Positions 11,029 to 22,835 of a stretch of DNA of 64,000 nt are shown piece after piece. The notes below the pieces were generated by a model that was given only the letters and a program-made list of their open reading frames with translations, searched no databases and was not told the origin of the DNA. The number at the start of each line of letters is the position of its first letter. Position 1 is the first letter of the stretch. The stretch is from Panax quinquefolius (lineage: Eukaryota > Streptophyta > Magnoliopsida > Apiales > Araliaceae), in NCBI GenBank assembly GCA_020205615.1, contig CM035151.1, forward strand, positions 40,482,977 to 40,546,976, read 5' to 3'. A program made the position numbers and the translations under genes.

Positions 11029-13985
11029 TGTTAGTTTCTAGAGGGCACAATAGATCTAGAAGGGGGGGTTGAATAGATCCTTTTTATTTTAAATACTTTT
11101 CTGATTTATATTATATTGTTCATAATTAACATATGACAATATAAGAATCTTTTCAAGCACAACGGAATAAGTAAAATATCCCCTTCATTGATATATTCAT
11201 AATCATACGTACATTGTTCGTAGAGTAAGTTTAGTTGTAAGCAGTTAAAACATACATAGCAGTTATAGCAGTTATAGTACATAATGTAAATGACATAATG
11301 TAAAAGACACAAGGGGTTATAAGTGGTTTAGGGACTCAAGCTCCTAATCCACTCTTCTGCTTTCAACTATCAAGATTTCCACTAAGGAAGGGCAGCACCC
11401 TGAATCACTAAGATTCCTTCAAGGCCAGCAGCCTTGGGACTTCAGTTCACTAAGAACTCTTCAAGGCCAGCAGCCTTGGAACTTCCTTTAGTCCCTCCGG
11501 ACAAGGACCCTTTTGGCCCTGCTTCATTTAGTCCCTCTGGACAAGGACTCCTCAGGCCCTGGCTTTGTTGAGTTGTTTGTTTGTTGTTGTTGAGTTTGCT
11601 TTGAGTCGCTAAGATGTCTTCATGCTCTGAACATCTTCTATACTTAGCAGCTTGGCTTTATCATCCTTGAAGTGTAGCTGAGTGTTGCATGATGCTCAGC
11701 TTCTTTGGTTACTTAACCACTTTGGATGACCCCTTGTTGAACTGCCTTGAAGATCATTCTCCTTGGTACTTGATGACTGCACATGAGAGGCTTCCAAGCT
11801 GACTGTAGGCTCTTCTATTAGGTACTTAAAAGCTTTCTCATGCTTGACACCAAGATGGCTTTTGTGATCTCCCTTCTGCTACTTGATGCCTTCTCATGAT
11901 GGACTTACTAAGATGATTGTAGGCTCTTCTCTATTATACTTAGAGTCTTCCCATGATGGACATCAAGATGACATAATGCTCTTCTTTCTCTCGGCAGTTC
12001 AGAACACTCTTCATGTAGTAGATCTCTCACTTCTACATAGTAGAACTCACACTTCTACTTCTTTCTTTATCTGACTTCTGAGTGTTCTTGGTGGATCGTA
12101 GAGTGAGCCTTCGGACTCACTGTTTCACATGGTTTAGATTAGTCCACCTTCTCATTAAACTCGGCAACTCCAGCAACCTTTGATCTTTGAAGCTCTTCCT
12201 CATTTATACTCCTTCCCAATCCTTCTGTTGGAAAGTAGCCGTTGAAGGCTATTCAAATCTATTCACAGATCTCTAGTTGCTTGAGGTAGACTGCTTGATG
12301 TGACTTGTCATACTTTTTCTGACGCTGCAGTCTACTATTTCACCTGCCCTATTAAATGTATCACTTTAATGTCTTGGGTAGGTCGAAGACTTTATTACCT
12401 CTTTCTGATTTCTCGATCAAAGGTTGTCCTATTGCATCGATGCTCTCAATAAGCACTTGTTCAAATATCACCCTTCAGATTGAACCTTTGCCAATTCTTC
12501 AATCTTCAGTTATTCTAACTCTACGATTCTGATGCACGTCTTCAAGGACTTGATCGTAGTGTCTTGTTAAGTGTTGCTCATTGACTGGTAGGGTTAACAC
12601 TACGATCTTGAAGAGTGTTGATTGGATCTTCAATGTAGAACACCTCTTCCTTGTATTGTGCAGTGCTTCAATACTTCTGTTTGCTTCGACTGTTCTCAGA
12701 TATTGATGGCCTAATTCCTTGCTCTGGTCCCCTTCTGAATATCAAGACACTTCAGATTTGTGGCGCGTCCAGCTTGCTTTCTCCTTGTGATCTCCCATTC
12801 ACTTATCATCAATGAACTGACCTTACACTTAATCACTTTAGCCTTGCTAATCAGAGGCTGACTAGTATCTCGGTTCACCTTCCATCAGTTCCTTCTTTGT
12901 TTTGCAAACACTACGATCTTGGTTGCTTCCAAGATCGTTGTCTCCTGTATACTTGATAGCTACTGCACTTGCTGACTTTCCTTAGTCAGCTTCTGAAGTC
13001 TTCTTTGGATCTCCTTGTGGAAGACTTCAACACGAGTGGCTTTACAACTCAATCTTGATACTGATTGGGTTGATGCTTAGATCTTCTGCTAGCCTGCATG
13101 CCATTCGTTGAGTTCTCTCTGGTTTCCTTGGATGTAGCTTGCAGCTTGGACCAGAGGCTTCATTCCTTTGGATATTCTGGGAGTGCTCATTTATTGAGAA
13201 CCGATATGAAAATACTCTACGATTCATCCTTGGCATCAGGAGCACTTCTTCTTAGATCGTAGTTCGCACTTCACAATTCATTTTTCGCCATGCGCACACT
13301 CACGATCCCGAGATCGATCTTGATACTACAATTTCTGCCTTGTGCTTGTTGTCTTCATCTGATCTTGCTTGACTACGATCTCTGCATGTAATCAATAGAC
13401 TCTACGAACTCAGAGTGCGATCTACGATCCTTGACTTGGCTTTGGCATCAGTATGCTCTACGACTCTGAGTGTAGTCTACGTTTCTGTCTTGGCTTGGGC
13501 AGATGACTGGTCAGCTCGTAGGTAGGCTGTCTCTACGATTCTAAACATGACTTCCTCAGCACACTACGATCCTTAGGAAGCTCTATTCGATACACTACGA
13601 TCCTTCTTCGTTTCCCCTGGCAGTATACGAACTCCGAGATCTACTATCTTGCATACTTCTATTCTACTATCTTGCATACTCCTATTCTGCCTCGATAGCT
13701 CTCGAGTTAACCTTGACTCACCTGGCAGACTTCGACTTCAAAAGGTTCAACGATCGACTAGCCTATCTATTACATCATAAGATCAACCTAGCAAGCTTGA
13801 TCTTTCTATCTTTATAGTCCTTGTACATCTTTTCTTTTTAAGGACTTTACAAAGCTGTCTTTCTTATGTAGGATCAACTTAACATATTTGATCAATTCAT
13901 TCTAAGTCCTTGTACACATATTTCTATTATCTATCAAAGGACTTTATGCTTTTTCTTAATGCAAGCATACTTGCATATTATATTA

Positions 13986-14020
<35 letters not shown>

Positions 14021-14071
14021 TAATCAAATCATATATAAATAGGAATAACATTCACATGCTTATTCCTGACA
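11029..14071 (-). repeat. 3' LTR of the SIRE-like element
   Basis: 3,043 bp; on the minus strand it starts TGTCAGGAATAAGC and ends ACTAACA. It matches 20364-25990 along its length once the solo LTR there is removed (about 3,051 bp). A minus-strand TATAAAG motif at about 13810-13817 is a likely promoter. It also holds a (TA)n run near 13988-14018 and many CTACGATC-like motifs between about 12500 and 13640. Confidence 0.92.
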
Positions 14072-14085
14072 ATCTCCCCCTATTT
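14072..14085 (-). other. Polypurine tract of the SIRE-like element
   Basis: The minus strand reads AAATAGGGGGAGAT directly against the LTR start, the form usual in SIRE/Maximus elements. Confidence 0.9.
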
Positions 14086-14387
14086 GATTATGACAAAAAC
14101 AATAAGTGCATATGCATGTTATGAATGAATCTTATATACAGTGAGCAGCTGTATTTCTAAAATAGTTAATCATGAATGTCATTTATATTGGTATGGCAAT
14201 TTATACATTAAGACATTCTACATCCTGGATCCAGAACATACCTAACTAGTTAGAGATGTACCTCTTTGGCTCCATGTATATTTCCAGGATTCTTGTTGAT
14301 CAGCTACTCATCTGATTGTTCTTCTTGCTCTTGCTCCCCCTAGGATGATGACCTTTTGTCTTTGTTTGGTTCCTTTTCAGCATCTTT

Positions 14388-17300
14388 CTAATCATGCTCT
14401 CCCTTAGACTTTGCAATCTTGTTATCATCATCTTCTGGCTCCCCCTTAGATGATGACTCTTTATCTACAGCTGCTTTCTTCTTCTTTGACTTCTTCTCCC
14501 TTAACCCTATGCTCTTCTTTGAGTGTCTCTTGCTCCTCTTCTTTCTATGCCTCTTTTTCTCCCCCTTTTTGTCATTAATCATTTGAGAGAGCTGATCCAT
14601 GTTGGAATTAAGCTTCTCCATTAGGTAGGAGGAGTTGGCAACTTCAAACTTTAGTTCTTGCTGGCCTAGCTCAAGTTGCACTGAGAAGGTCTGCCTCATA
14701 TCATCAATCTTGTCAGAGAGGGCTTGAATCTGCTCTTTATTGGCCTTCTGAATTCGTAGAGCTTCAGCCTTTTGATCTTGTATAGCCTTCTGATAGATGT
14801 TATCTCTCTCTTAGAGTTTGAGAGATACATCGGCCAAAGTAGCTTGAAGTTTGCTGGAAAGGATTATCTCCTGCTGATGTCTGCTGCTGTGATTCTTCAG
14901 TGAGCAGAGATATTTTCTCGCTTAGATCATCAGAACTCTTCAGTAGTTCCTGCTCCAAAGTAGTTTGATCCTTTTGTTGGGAAACTTTAGGTTGAGCATT
15001 GAATTGGACTCTACGATCTTCATCTTTGGACAGTTTTTCAAAGGCTTGGAGAATCTGAGCAATCGTTGAGTTCCAATCACTGGTTGAGGATGAGGGAATG
15101 CCTAATAGTAGTGCTTGAGCATAAGGAGGCTTCTGGTTTTGAGCTTGAACATCATCAGCAGTAGAGTGAAAAGACTCTACGACCAGCTCCTTGGTCATGG
15201 CTCTTTGTCCTTCAGAATCCACTCTACGATCGTAGGGGATATAAAGATTTCCAGCATGTCGATAGACCTTGAAGTGAGGCTGGTTTGTAATCATCTTTGT
15301 AGCATAACTTTTCACCCTTGGGAAGTTTTTAGCTACCAGCCCATGCTTGAAATGTCTTCAGAAGCACCAAATTGAAGTAGCTTCCATCTCCTTCAGTACA
15401 GGCCTTTAGCCATGGCATCCACTGGAAGAACCATCTCATCAGCAGATCATCAGGGTTGTAGAGAATGATTGAGCAATCTAGCTCCATATTGTTCCAGTTC
15501 TTGGCTAAGTCAAAAGTAGTCATTCTTACTACTCGAGTCGCTTTCATCTCCATAGTTTACCCATCTATCGTGGAGTCTCCGATGGTTCATTAGGAACTTC
15601 TACCACTATTCTCCCGATGAATCTTGGTGTGAGAGAGGGTGGTAGAGTTCGGTTCTTCTTGTTCTCGATCTTCGTAATTGGAGTCATTTTCACTTCTTTC
15701 TTCTCTCGTAACTAGAACCATTTTGATCAGCTTCAGCAGAGAATCCTTCTTGCTGCATTTCATGACCAGAACCTTCTTTAGCAAGGATTTCCTCAGATTC
15801 TTCCTCTTCATTGGTGGTTTCATATGCAGCACTTTCTCCTGGGGATACAGACTCATCATCACTCAATTCAATGATGGCATTTGATTGGCCACTGTTCCTT
15901 TTGGAGGCAAACTTGGCTTGCAGTCTGTAACTTTTCCTTCTTCTTGGAGGCTCAGGTTTGGGAGAATCAGACTCTTCTTCTTCTTCAGAATCAGACTCCT
16001 CTAGTTTAGCAAACACACTTCCTTGGGGTTCAGCACAGGCAGAGACATATCCTTCTTTCTTGGACTCATCGCTTTCTGAGCCATCATGGAGGCTTTCTGG
16101 ATTGGAGGGGGCAAGTTCTTCTTCTTCAAACACAGCATTACTTGACCTATCATCTTGGGTCATTGAGGCAGTTGCATTTGGGGATTGAGTTTGGTCATCT
16201 TGAATCTCTTCTTCATTCACAGAGTGACTGCTTTGAGGATTAGCCATGGGGCTCAAGCATTCTTCTTTATCAGCAGATGCTGCAATCTCTTCCATCACAT
16301 CAGCTTCATTTTCATTGCTAGATGTTGTTTGTGGAGACTGAGCCTTGACATCTGTTTCCTTTTCTTTCACGACTTCTACGTCCCCTCTCTTCGTTGAGAT
16401 GTATTTATTTTGGGAAGTCGAGGTTGATTTGTCTTCCACTTTAGCTTTTTCTTGATTGGTCCTTGAAGTAACTCGCCGCTTCTCCTCTTTGTTGTTTCAA
16501 ATAATTGGGACTTTTCTTCTTTGTCCTTGTTCAATGAGGAGAGACTTCTTGATGGGGCCTTGGCTTTTTCTTCATCATCACTGACTCTCTTGACACCTTT
16601 TGATTTCTTTTCTCGTCAGTGTGATTTCTGTTTGGTGCAGAGTCATCGAGATTGAGCTCTCGCCTCTTCTATCTTCTCTCTTCTTTCAGAGAGGCTTTCA
16701 TCACGCTCCCAAACCGCCACCTTTTGTTCTCCTTAGGTTCTTCTTCCAGTTCTCAAATAATTGTGGAGACATCACTTTGTGCACATTCAATGTTTCTCCT
16801 TCATCATCCTTGATTTTCCTCCTAGTTTCTTCTTCAAGATAATACTCAAAGATCCTTCCATGAAAACACCTTGGTTAGGGGATTTTCAAATGGTCTTCTT
16901 CTTCTCAAATTTTTCTCTACCCACTTGAGATTTGATCGAACAAGATAGCTCCAAAGTCAATTTATTTCTTCAGACTATTCACGACATTATCTTCAACTGC
17001 TGGTCAATCATCGTATCACGTGCAAAGTGTTTTTGCACGAGATGCACTTTCCAACAATTTCAATTTAGAACTCATTTTTTCGTAGGAAACTCCTTCTTCT
17101 TCATGTCTTTGAAACTAGGGTTTCTTTGGTACCCCATCAACTCCTTTGCTTGTTCAATGTCGACATCTTCAAGGTTCTTCAACCCTTGGTTAGGAAAACC
17201 TAGGCATTGATTGAGGTCAAGATTTCAAACTTCGTAGTCGACCTTTAACCTTGGAGAGATGTGGTTCCGTAGTTTATGGAGACGTTTGGGTAGAACTCTT

Positions 17301-17454
17301 TAACCAGGTCAATGTACACACGAGTACTTGCCTCAAGGCATTCTGAGAACCCAGCTTTCTTCATGAGTTCAAGAATGTCCCTGAACCTCTTCTCATATTT
17401 CTCAAACGATTTGGTTCCGAGCTGAATGTCGGTGATAACTTGCCAGTTCTCCAT
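14388..17454 (-). pseudogene. Decayed long ORF of the SIRE-like element ('putative plant transposon protein' type)
   Basis: A chain of minus-strand open pieces runs leftward. 17454-17245 starts MENWQVITDIQLGTKSFEKY and contains LVKEFYPNVSINYG; the next frame reads LNQCLGFPNQGL and DIEQAKELMGYQRN. A 249-codon Ser/Glu/Asp-rich segment (16439-15690) contains a basic PPRRRKSYRLQAK patch. Further pieces are at 15862-15590, 15553-15329 and 15315-14800 (globular, then Gln-rich). The last, 14699-14388, is predicted coiled coil with a Lys/Arg-rich tail. The N-terminal part resembles proteins labelled 'putative plant transposon protein' that occur in non-autonomous LTR elements; that link is from memory of the family. 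No catalytic motif is seen. Several frameshifts and stops separate the pieces. Confidence 0.65.
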
Positions 17455-20349
17455 ATGAATAGTTCGAAGACTGTGGGTGTTTAATTTAGAGAGGTTTATG
17501 CGAGATGGCTGACTATGATTTGGTAGGACTCTGGAGGGTTAACTGATTTTGGCTCTTGAGAGGATTCTAGGGTTTGAAAATGGGAGGGAGAAAGGTTCTA
17601 TAGCTTTCAGAATCGCTGCAGATTTAAAATTGTCTTTTTAAGGCGTTCCTTCTAACTCTCAGATACTCAAATGATGTGTTAGCCATTCATTGGTTGCACG
17701 TTGCCCAGTAATGAGCTGTAACTCCCCCATAACTTTTCAGTTAGATATTTTCCTTTTAGAAGAGTAGAAGTTTAATTGACGTGGCTTTGACCTTTGACCG
17801 TTGACCTTTTGATTCGTAGAGTAGCTTGATAAGGCAGCTATAGACTCTACAATTTCCTTTGTTGACTCAACGATCAACTTCTGAAAGATGCTGCAGTGGA
17901 TGGCTTTGTCTTTTATCCTTACTTTGATGCAGCATAGCTCAATCACTGATGTATTCGAACTTATCTCCTCAATCTTGAATGGTTTAGCAAATGTCTCATT
18001 TTTCAAGCTCCTTGTGAACTGGGGTACCCTTTGGTAGGATTACGATCGTCGAGTTGTATTCTACGATCGTTGAGGTCGTACTACGATCTTTGAGGTAGCA
18101 CTACGATCGTTGAGGTAGCACTACGATCGTTTAGTTCTCTTCAACCTTGACTCTTCGATCGTTGACTGACTTGGTCCTTGAGATAAACTTGATCAAGCAT
18201 TCCTTCTGGGTTAAGGTAGCTCAGGAAGGGCCAACCTCTTAGAATGAGCTAAGGGTCAGGTTTGTCCCTGAGGCGCTTTCCAGATGGAATACTATAGCAG
18301 TGATTTGTAATGATATCTCATTCGACCTCTTCTGAGTGGGAGGTCTTCTATCAGCTTTAGACAACTGCATTGCTGAAATCGTGGTGTCCTCCTGCTTCTT
18401 ACACTACGGTCGTATGTTTGATCGTAGGCATTTCACGATTATGGGTTGGGTGGCTGAAGGGATATCAGTAGTACGTTTTGAGACGTTTCTACTGACTATT
18501 TGGAACATCAGCCACAAAGTTTTGGGACTCTGTAGTTGGTACAACTTTTCATAGTATATCTCAGTGTTGTTGTTCCTTAACAGATCACTGCTCCACCTTT
18601 GTTGATGCTGTCTTCCCAGATAGATGTGATTCCCTCTTCTTCAAATTCATTTGAAGGCAGCCTTGCATATTTCTCTCTGGCTGGAATCTCCATCATTACT
18701 TAGATCTCCGTGTATCGTAGAGATGAGTATTTTCATGATAGGTCACTCTACGATCATTTGTCAGCTCTACGAACGTAGTCTTCTTTGACAGTCTTGAGTT
18801 TGAGAAGTTCTACTTCTTAATGAACTCCTCTTTTCTGTAGCACTCTTTGCTAGCTTTTGAGCACATAAGACCCTTTCCTTCTTTGGCTGAATGGCTTGCT
18901 TGCATATATAGATTAACAGCCATGTGAGCTCCATTCTGGTTAGCTCAGAGGGTTTTCAAGGACAGGCTTGGACAGATAGGAACTCTATCAGAATCATCTC
19001 TGAATTGTCCTTAGCCTTGTTGGTCGAGTCTTCTTCGATCAAGTCTTCGCTTCATCATTCCTTAGTGTGGTCGACCGACCAAGTACCTGCAGCTTTAAAT
19101 ATATTTCTATTTTTGGTACCCATAATTAAATGGGTCCTGCTAGGTTAGTTTTCTAAACCCCTGTTCCTCACATTTGGATAACCATCATATTTATCATCAA
19201 CAGACATATTCATGCATGCAACTATCTTAAGATAATACATTTTGAGATGCATGGTGAGTGTGTGTAGGATTTGACATAAAATAACACACTCATTATCTAT
19301 GATGGATTCATCATTTCATCGGGTTATGTTCACAATGTTTAAGAGTTCACAGAGTGAGAATCAACTCTACGATTTAGGAGTATCTAGTTGATTCATTGAG
19401 GTGATCAGTTTCTATGAATCAGAAAGATCCTCTTGCAGAACTGATCATACTCTGTGTGTTGTCAAACACTTAGAACCTAGGCTTATACATACATACTAAC
19501 CCACCAGCAAAGATTATTCCATATAAAGTTTATTAGACATGTGATGCTCTTATGCCCCATTTCAGATTTCCTTCAAGATGTTATCTTTAACCTAAAACTT
19601 GGATGGAGAGAAAGTTTATAGTCATTTGAGTTTCCATCCTCAGGTTACTTTCTCTCTTCACCTTTTTAGGTAGATTACGACTCCTTGACAGAATAATATT
19701 ATAGTTCATAAGAAGATATAATTATGATGTACATTTATAATAGTGAGGAACCGTACCTTTTTACTGTCAGTTACTAAACAGTCATTTATCGTAGATATAC
19801 TGAGTTTAGGTATTGATGTGCATAGCTTTACTTTTGCTCCCCGATGACTTATTGCTCTTATTGCCTTTTTTAATCAATTAGTAGTGGTCTTGAAGATATA
19901 GGTCAAGAGAATCTCAGCATCAAGATCTTTGACATCCTTTATCTCGATGAGTTTGCACCAAACTATTGGTTGGCGGGGATATAAGTTTGAGAAGATCTTC
20001 TTTCTTCTCTCGATAAGCATTTCTTAGCATGTATGGCTTCTTCATCTTTCGTGATTTGGTGGGTGCTTGACTCTTTGTTATTGATGTCTCTCGAGTTCTC
20101 TTATTCGGTCTTAGGACTATAAGATCGATCGCAGCTAGGATTGGTCTTGTTGATGTACCAATAGAGACCATGGACCAATCTGAAAGCGACTTCTGTGTGT
20201 ATATACACATTTAACCTATACACAATATTTCCAACATGTGAGCTCATCTGCATATAACAAGTTACTTACTACTAAACTAAGTTTAGAACAATGTTAGTAA
20301 CTGGGATCAGACTCAAAGCGATTAGCTTTTGAATATAGCATGAGAACCT
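17455..20349 (-). other. 5' leader of the SIRE-like element, no clear gene
   Basis: About 2.9 kb lies between the PBS and the ORF chain. Open stretches at 17737-18006 and 19920-20210 (minus) have no recognisable domain. The second is Lys/Arg-rich and could be a leftover of a gag-like N-terminus, but I cannot support that. It holds a cluster of CTACGATCGTT-like repeats (18035-18175). Confidence 0.5.
18035..18175. repeat. Cluster of CTACGATCGTTGAGG-like short repeats
   Basis: At least five near-tandem copies of a 20-23 bp unit with core CTACGATCGTTGAGG(T/C) occur in about 100 bp, followed by a further CGATCGTTGA. The core CGATCG is palindromic. The shorter form CTACGATC recurs across the LTRs of the same element. 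Confidence 0.85.
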
Positions 20350-20361
20350 GCTCTGATACCA
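20350..20361 (-). other. Primer-binding site of the SIRE-like element
   Basis: The minus strand reads TGGTATCAGAGC two bases from the LTR end, an exact initiator tRNA-Met PBS. Confidence 0.93.
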
Positions 20362-22203
20362 ATTGTTAGTTCCCAGAGGGCACAATAGATCTAGAAGGGG
20401 GGTTGAATAGATCCTTTTTATTTCAAATACTTTTCTGATTTATATTATATTGTTCATAATTAACATATGACAACATAAGAATCTTTTCGAGCATAGCGGA
20501 ATAAGTAAATGATCCCCTTCATTGATATATTCATAATCATACGTACATTGTTCATAGAGTAAGTTTAGTTGTAAACAGTTAAAACATACATAGCAGTTAT
20601 AGCAGTTATAGTACATAATGTAAATGACATAATGTAAAAGACACAAGGGGTTTTAAGTGGTTCAGGGACTCAAGCTCCTAATCCACTCTTCTGCTTTCAA
20701 CTATCAAGATTTCCACTAAGGAAGGGCAGCACCCTGAATCACTAAGATTCCTTCAAGGCCAGTGATTTTAGGACTTGATTCACTAAGAACTCTTCAAGGC
20801 CAGCAGCCTTGGAACTTCGTTTAGTCCCTCCGGACAAGGACCCTTCTGGCCCTGCTTCATTTAGTCCCTCTGGACAAGGACCCCTCAGGCCCTGGCTTTG
20901 TTGAGTTGTTTGTTTGTTGTTGTTGGAGTTTGTCTTTGAAATGCTAAGATGTCTTCATGCTCTGAACATCTTCTATACTTAGCAGCTTGGCTTGATCATC
21001 CTTGAAGTGCAGTTGAGTGTTGCATGATGCTCAGCTTCTTTGGTTACTCAACCACTTCGGATGACCCCTTGTTGAACTTCCTTGAAGATCATTCTCCTTG
21101 GTAATTGATGACTGCACATGATAGGCTTCCAAGCTGACTGTAGGCTCTTCTATTAGGTACTTAGAAGATTTCTCATGCTTGACACCAAGATGGCTTTTGT
21201 GATCTCCCTTCTGCTACTTGATGCCTTCTCATGATGGACTTGCAAAGATGACTGTAGGCTCTTCTCTATTGTACTTAGAGTCTTCCCATGATGGACATCA
21301 AGATGACATAATGTAAAACCCCAACTTTTTGAATAAAGATGAATTTTCTATAAATATTATTTTTGAATATTATGGAGTGAAATTGATATAATGTTATAGT
21401 TGTGGGTAATATTTATAAATTTTGCTAAGTACGCAAGTTGTTATATAATATTCGATTGGTCGGGAAATATTCATTTTAACGGGGAATATTCGCATAACCA
21501 AGCACAATCATTGGTGGACCTAATTAACGGAATTATTTCGGATTGAGAAAGCGAAAAAAAATACTTTATGAAAATAACGGCGGAAGTTTTACCGTTAACT
21601 GTTGAAACACCGGTGTTAAAAAGTACGATGAATACGCGTGGTTGCATAGTAGCACACGGTATTGATTATTGATGCTTACGTGAGAAGTCACTCAATTTTG
21701 CTTATTTTATGGACCCCCATTTACCCATTTTTCAAAATAATCGGTAGAAAATTATTTTATATTATAAAGGTGGGGCCACATGTGGGACCCATGTGTGACT
21801 TTGGAATATGAGATTAGAGGTGGGATTTGAATTCTCAGGGTTGTAACCCGTGAATACATAATAATGTGATTATATATATATATATATATATTATAAATTT
21901 TGTCTTATATATTTATATATATAAAGTTTGGTAATCAGAAAGGGGGGGAGGGAGTAAAGAACGTGGGAGGGAGGGAAGTAATATTATTATTATTATTATA
22001 TATATTATATTTGTTTGTTTCATTCCTATTGGTTAAAGACTTGACAAATTGCATCCGTAGGTTATCAAAACTTTTATCCGTGAAGTTGCAAAAATCATAT
22101 GTTATATAAATATAATATATATATATATATAATATATATTATATTTTATTTAAAAGTTTTGTTTAATTAGAATATTTTATTGCATAGTATCATTTCTATT
22201 CTT

Positions 22204-22213
22204 CTATAAACAG
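22204..22213 (+). promoter_or_regulatory. TATA box of the solo LTR
   Basis: CTATAAACAG occupies the position of CTATAAATAG in sister LTRs, about 890 bp from the LTR start. Confidence 0.6.
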
Positions 22214-22394
22214 AAGCTTATTCCTTCATTATTTCTTATGAATTCATTGAAACTCTAGAGAGAGAAACTATAGAGAGAAAGAAGAAAGTATTCTGCTACT
22301 TCACTACTTATATATCCAGTACTCTTCTTCTTAAGGTAGGGAATATTATTTGTTGTACTCGTAAGGGGTATTATTTCTTTTTTATTCATGAAGA

Positions 22395-22835
22395 GAACTT
22401 TTGTTATTCCATTCTTTATTATTCTGCTGGAATAACCAGTATACGCGAACTACCCTATACTTGGTGACATTCTTCTATTATTCCATCTTTGTTATTATTC
22501 TGTTGGAATATCTTTGTTCATGCGTTCTCGCACGGACTCGATTAAAATCTTTATTATTCTCGTTGGAATATCCGTCATGCAATGCGTTCTACACCGGACT
22601 GATTCTCATCTTTATTATTATGTTGGAATATCTCGTTTACGCGCTTTTATGCCGGACTGATTCCGTCTTTTTATTATTCCGTTGAATATCCCGTCATGCG
22701 TTTCTTTTACGCGGGACCGATCCCTGCCTTTATTATTCTATTGGAATATCCTGTCTGTGCGTTTTACGCCGGACCTGGTTCCATTAATTATTATTCTGTT
22801 GGAATAACCTGCTTGTGCGGTCTATCGCATGCTTG
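22395..22835. repeat. ~60-bp minisatellite in the solo LTR
   Basis: About seven degenerate units share TTATTATTCTGTTGGAATA, a CGTCATGCGTTTT-like stretch and GCCGGACTGATTCC. The units differ by substitutions and small indels. No such array is visible in the other LTRs of the group. Confidence 0.85.

Noticed and set aside
11106..11312. Cys/Tyr-rich 68-aa ORF, repeated at 20440-20646
   Set aside because: It recurs only because it lies in the two LTRs of one element, and it is driven by a short AGCAGTTATAG tandem repeat. No sign of selection on protein.
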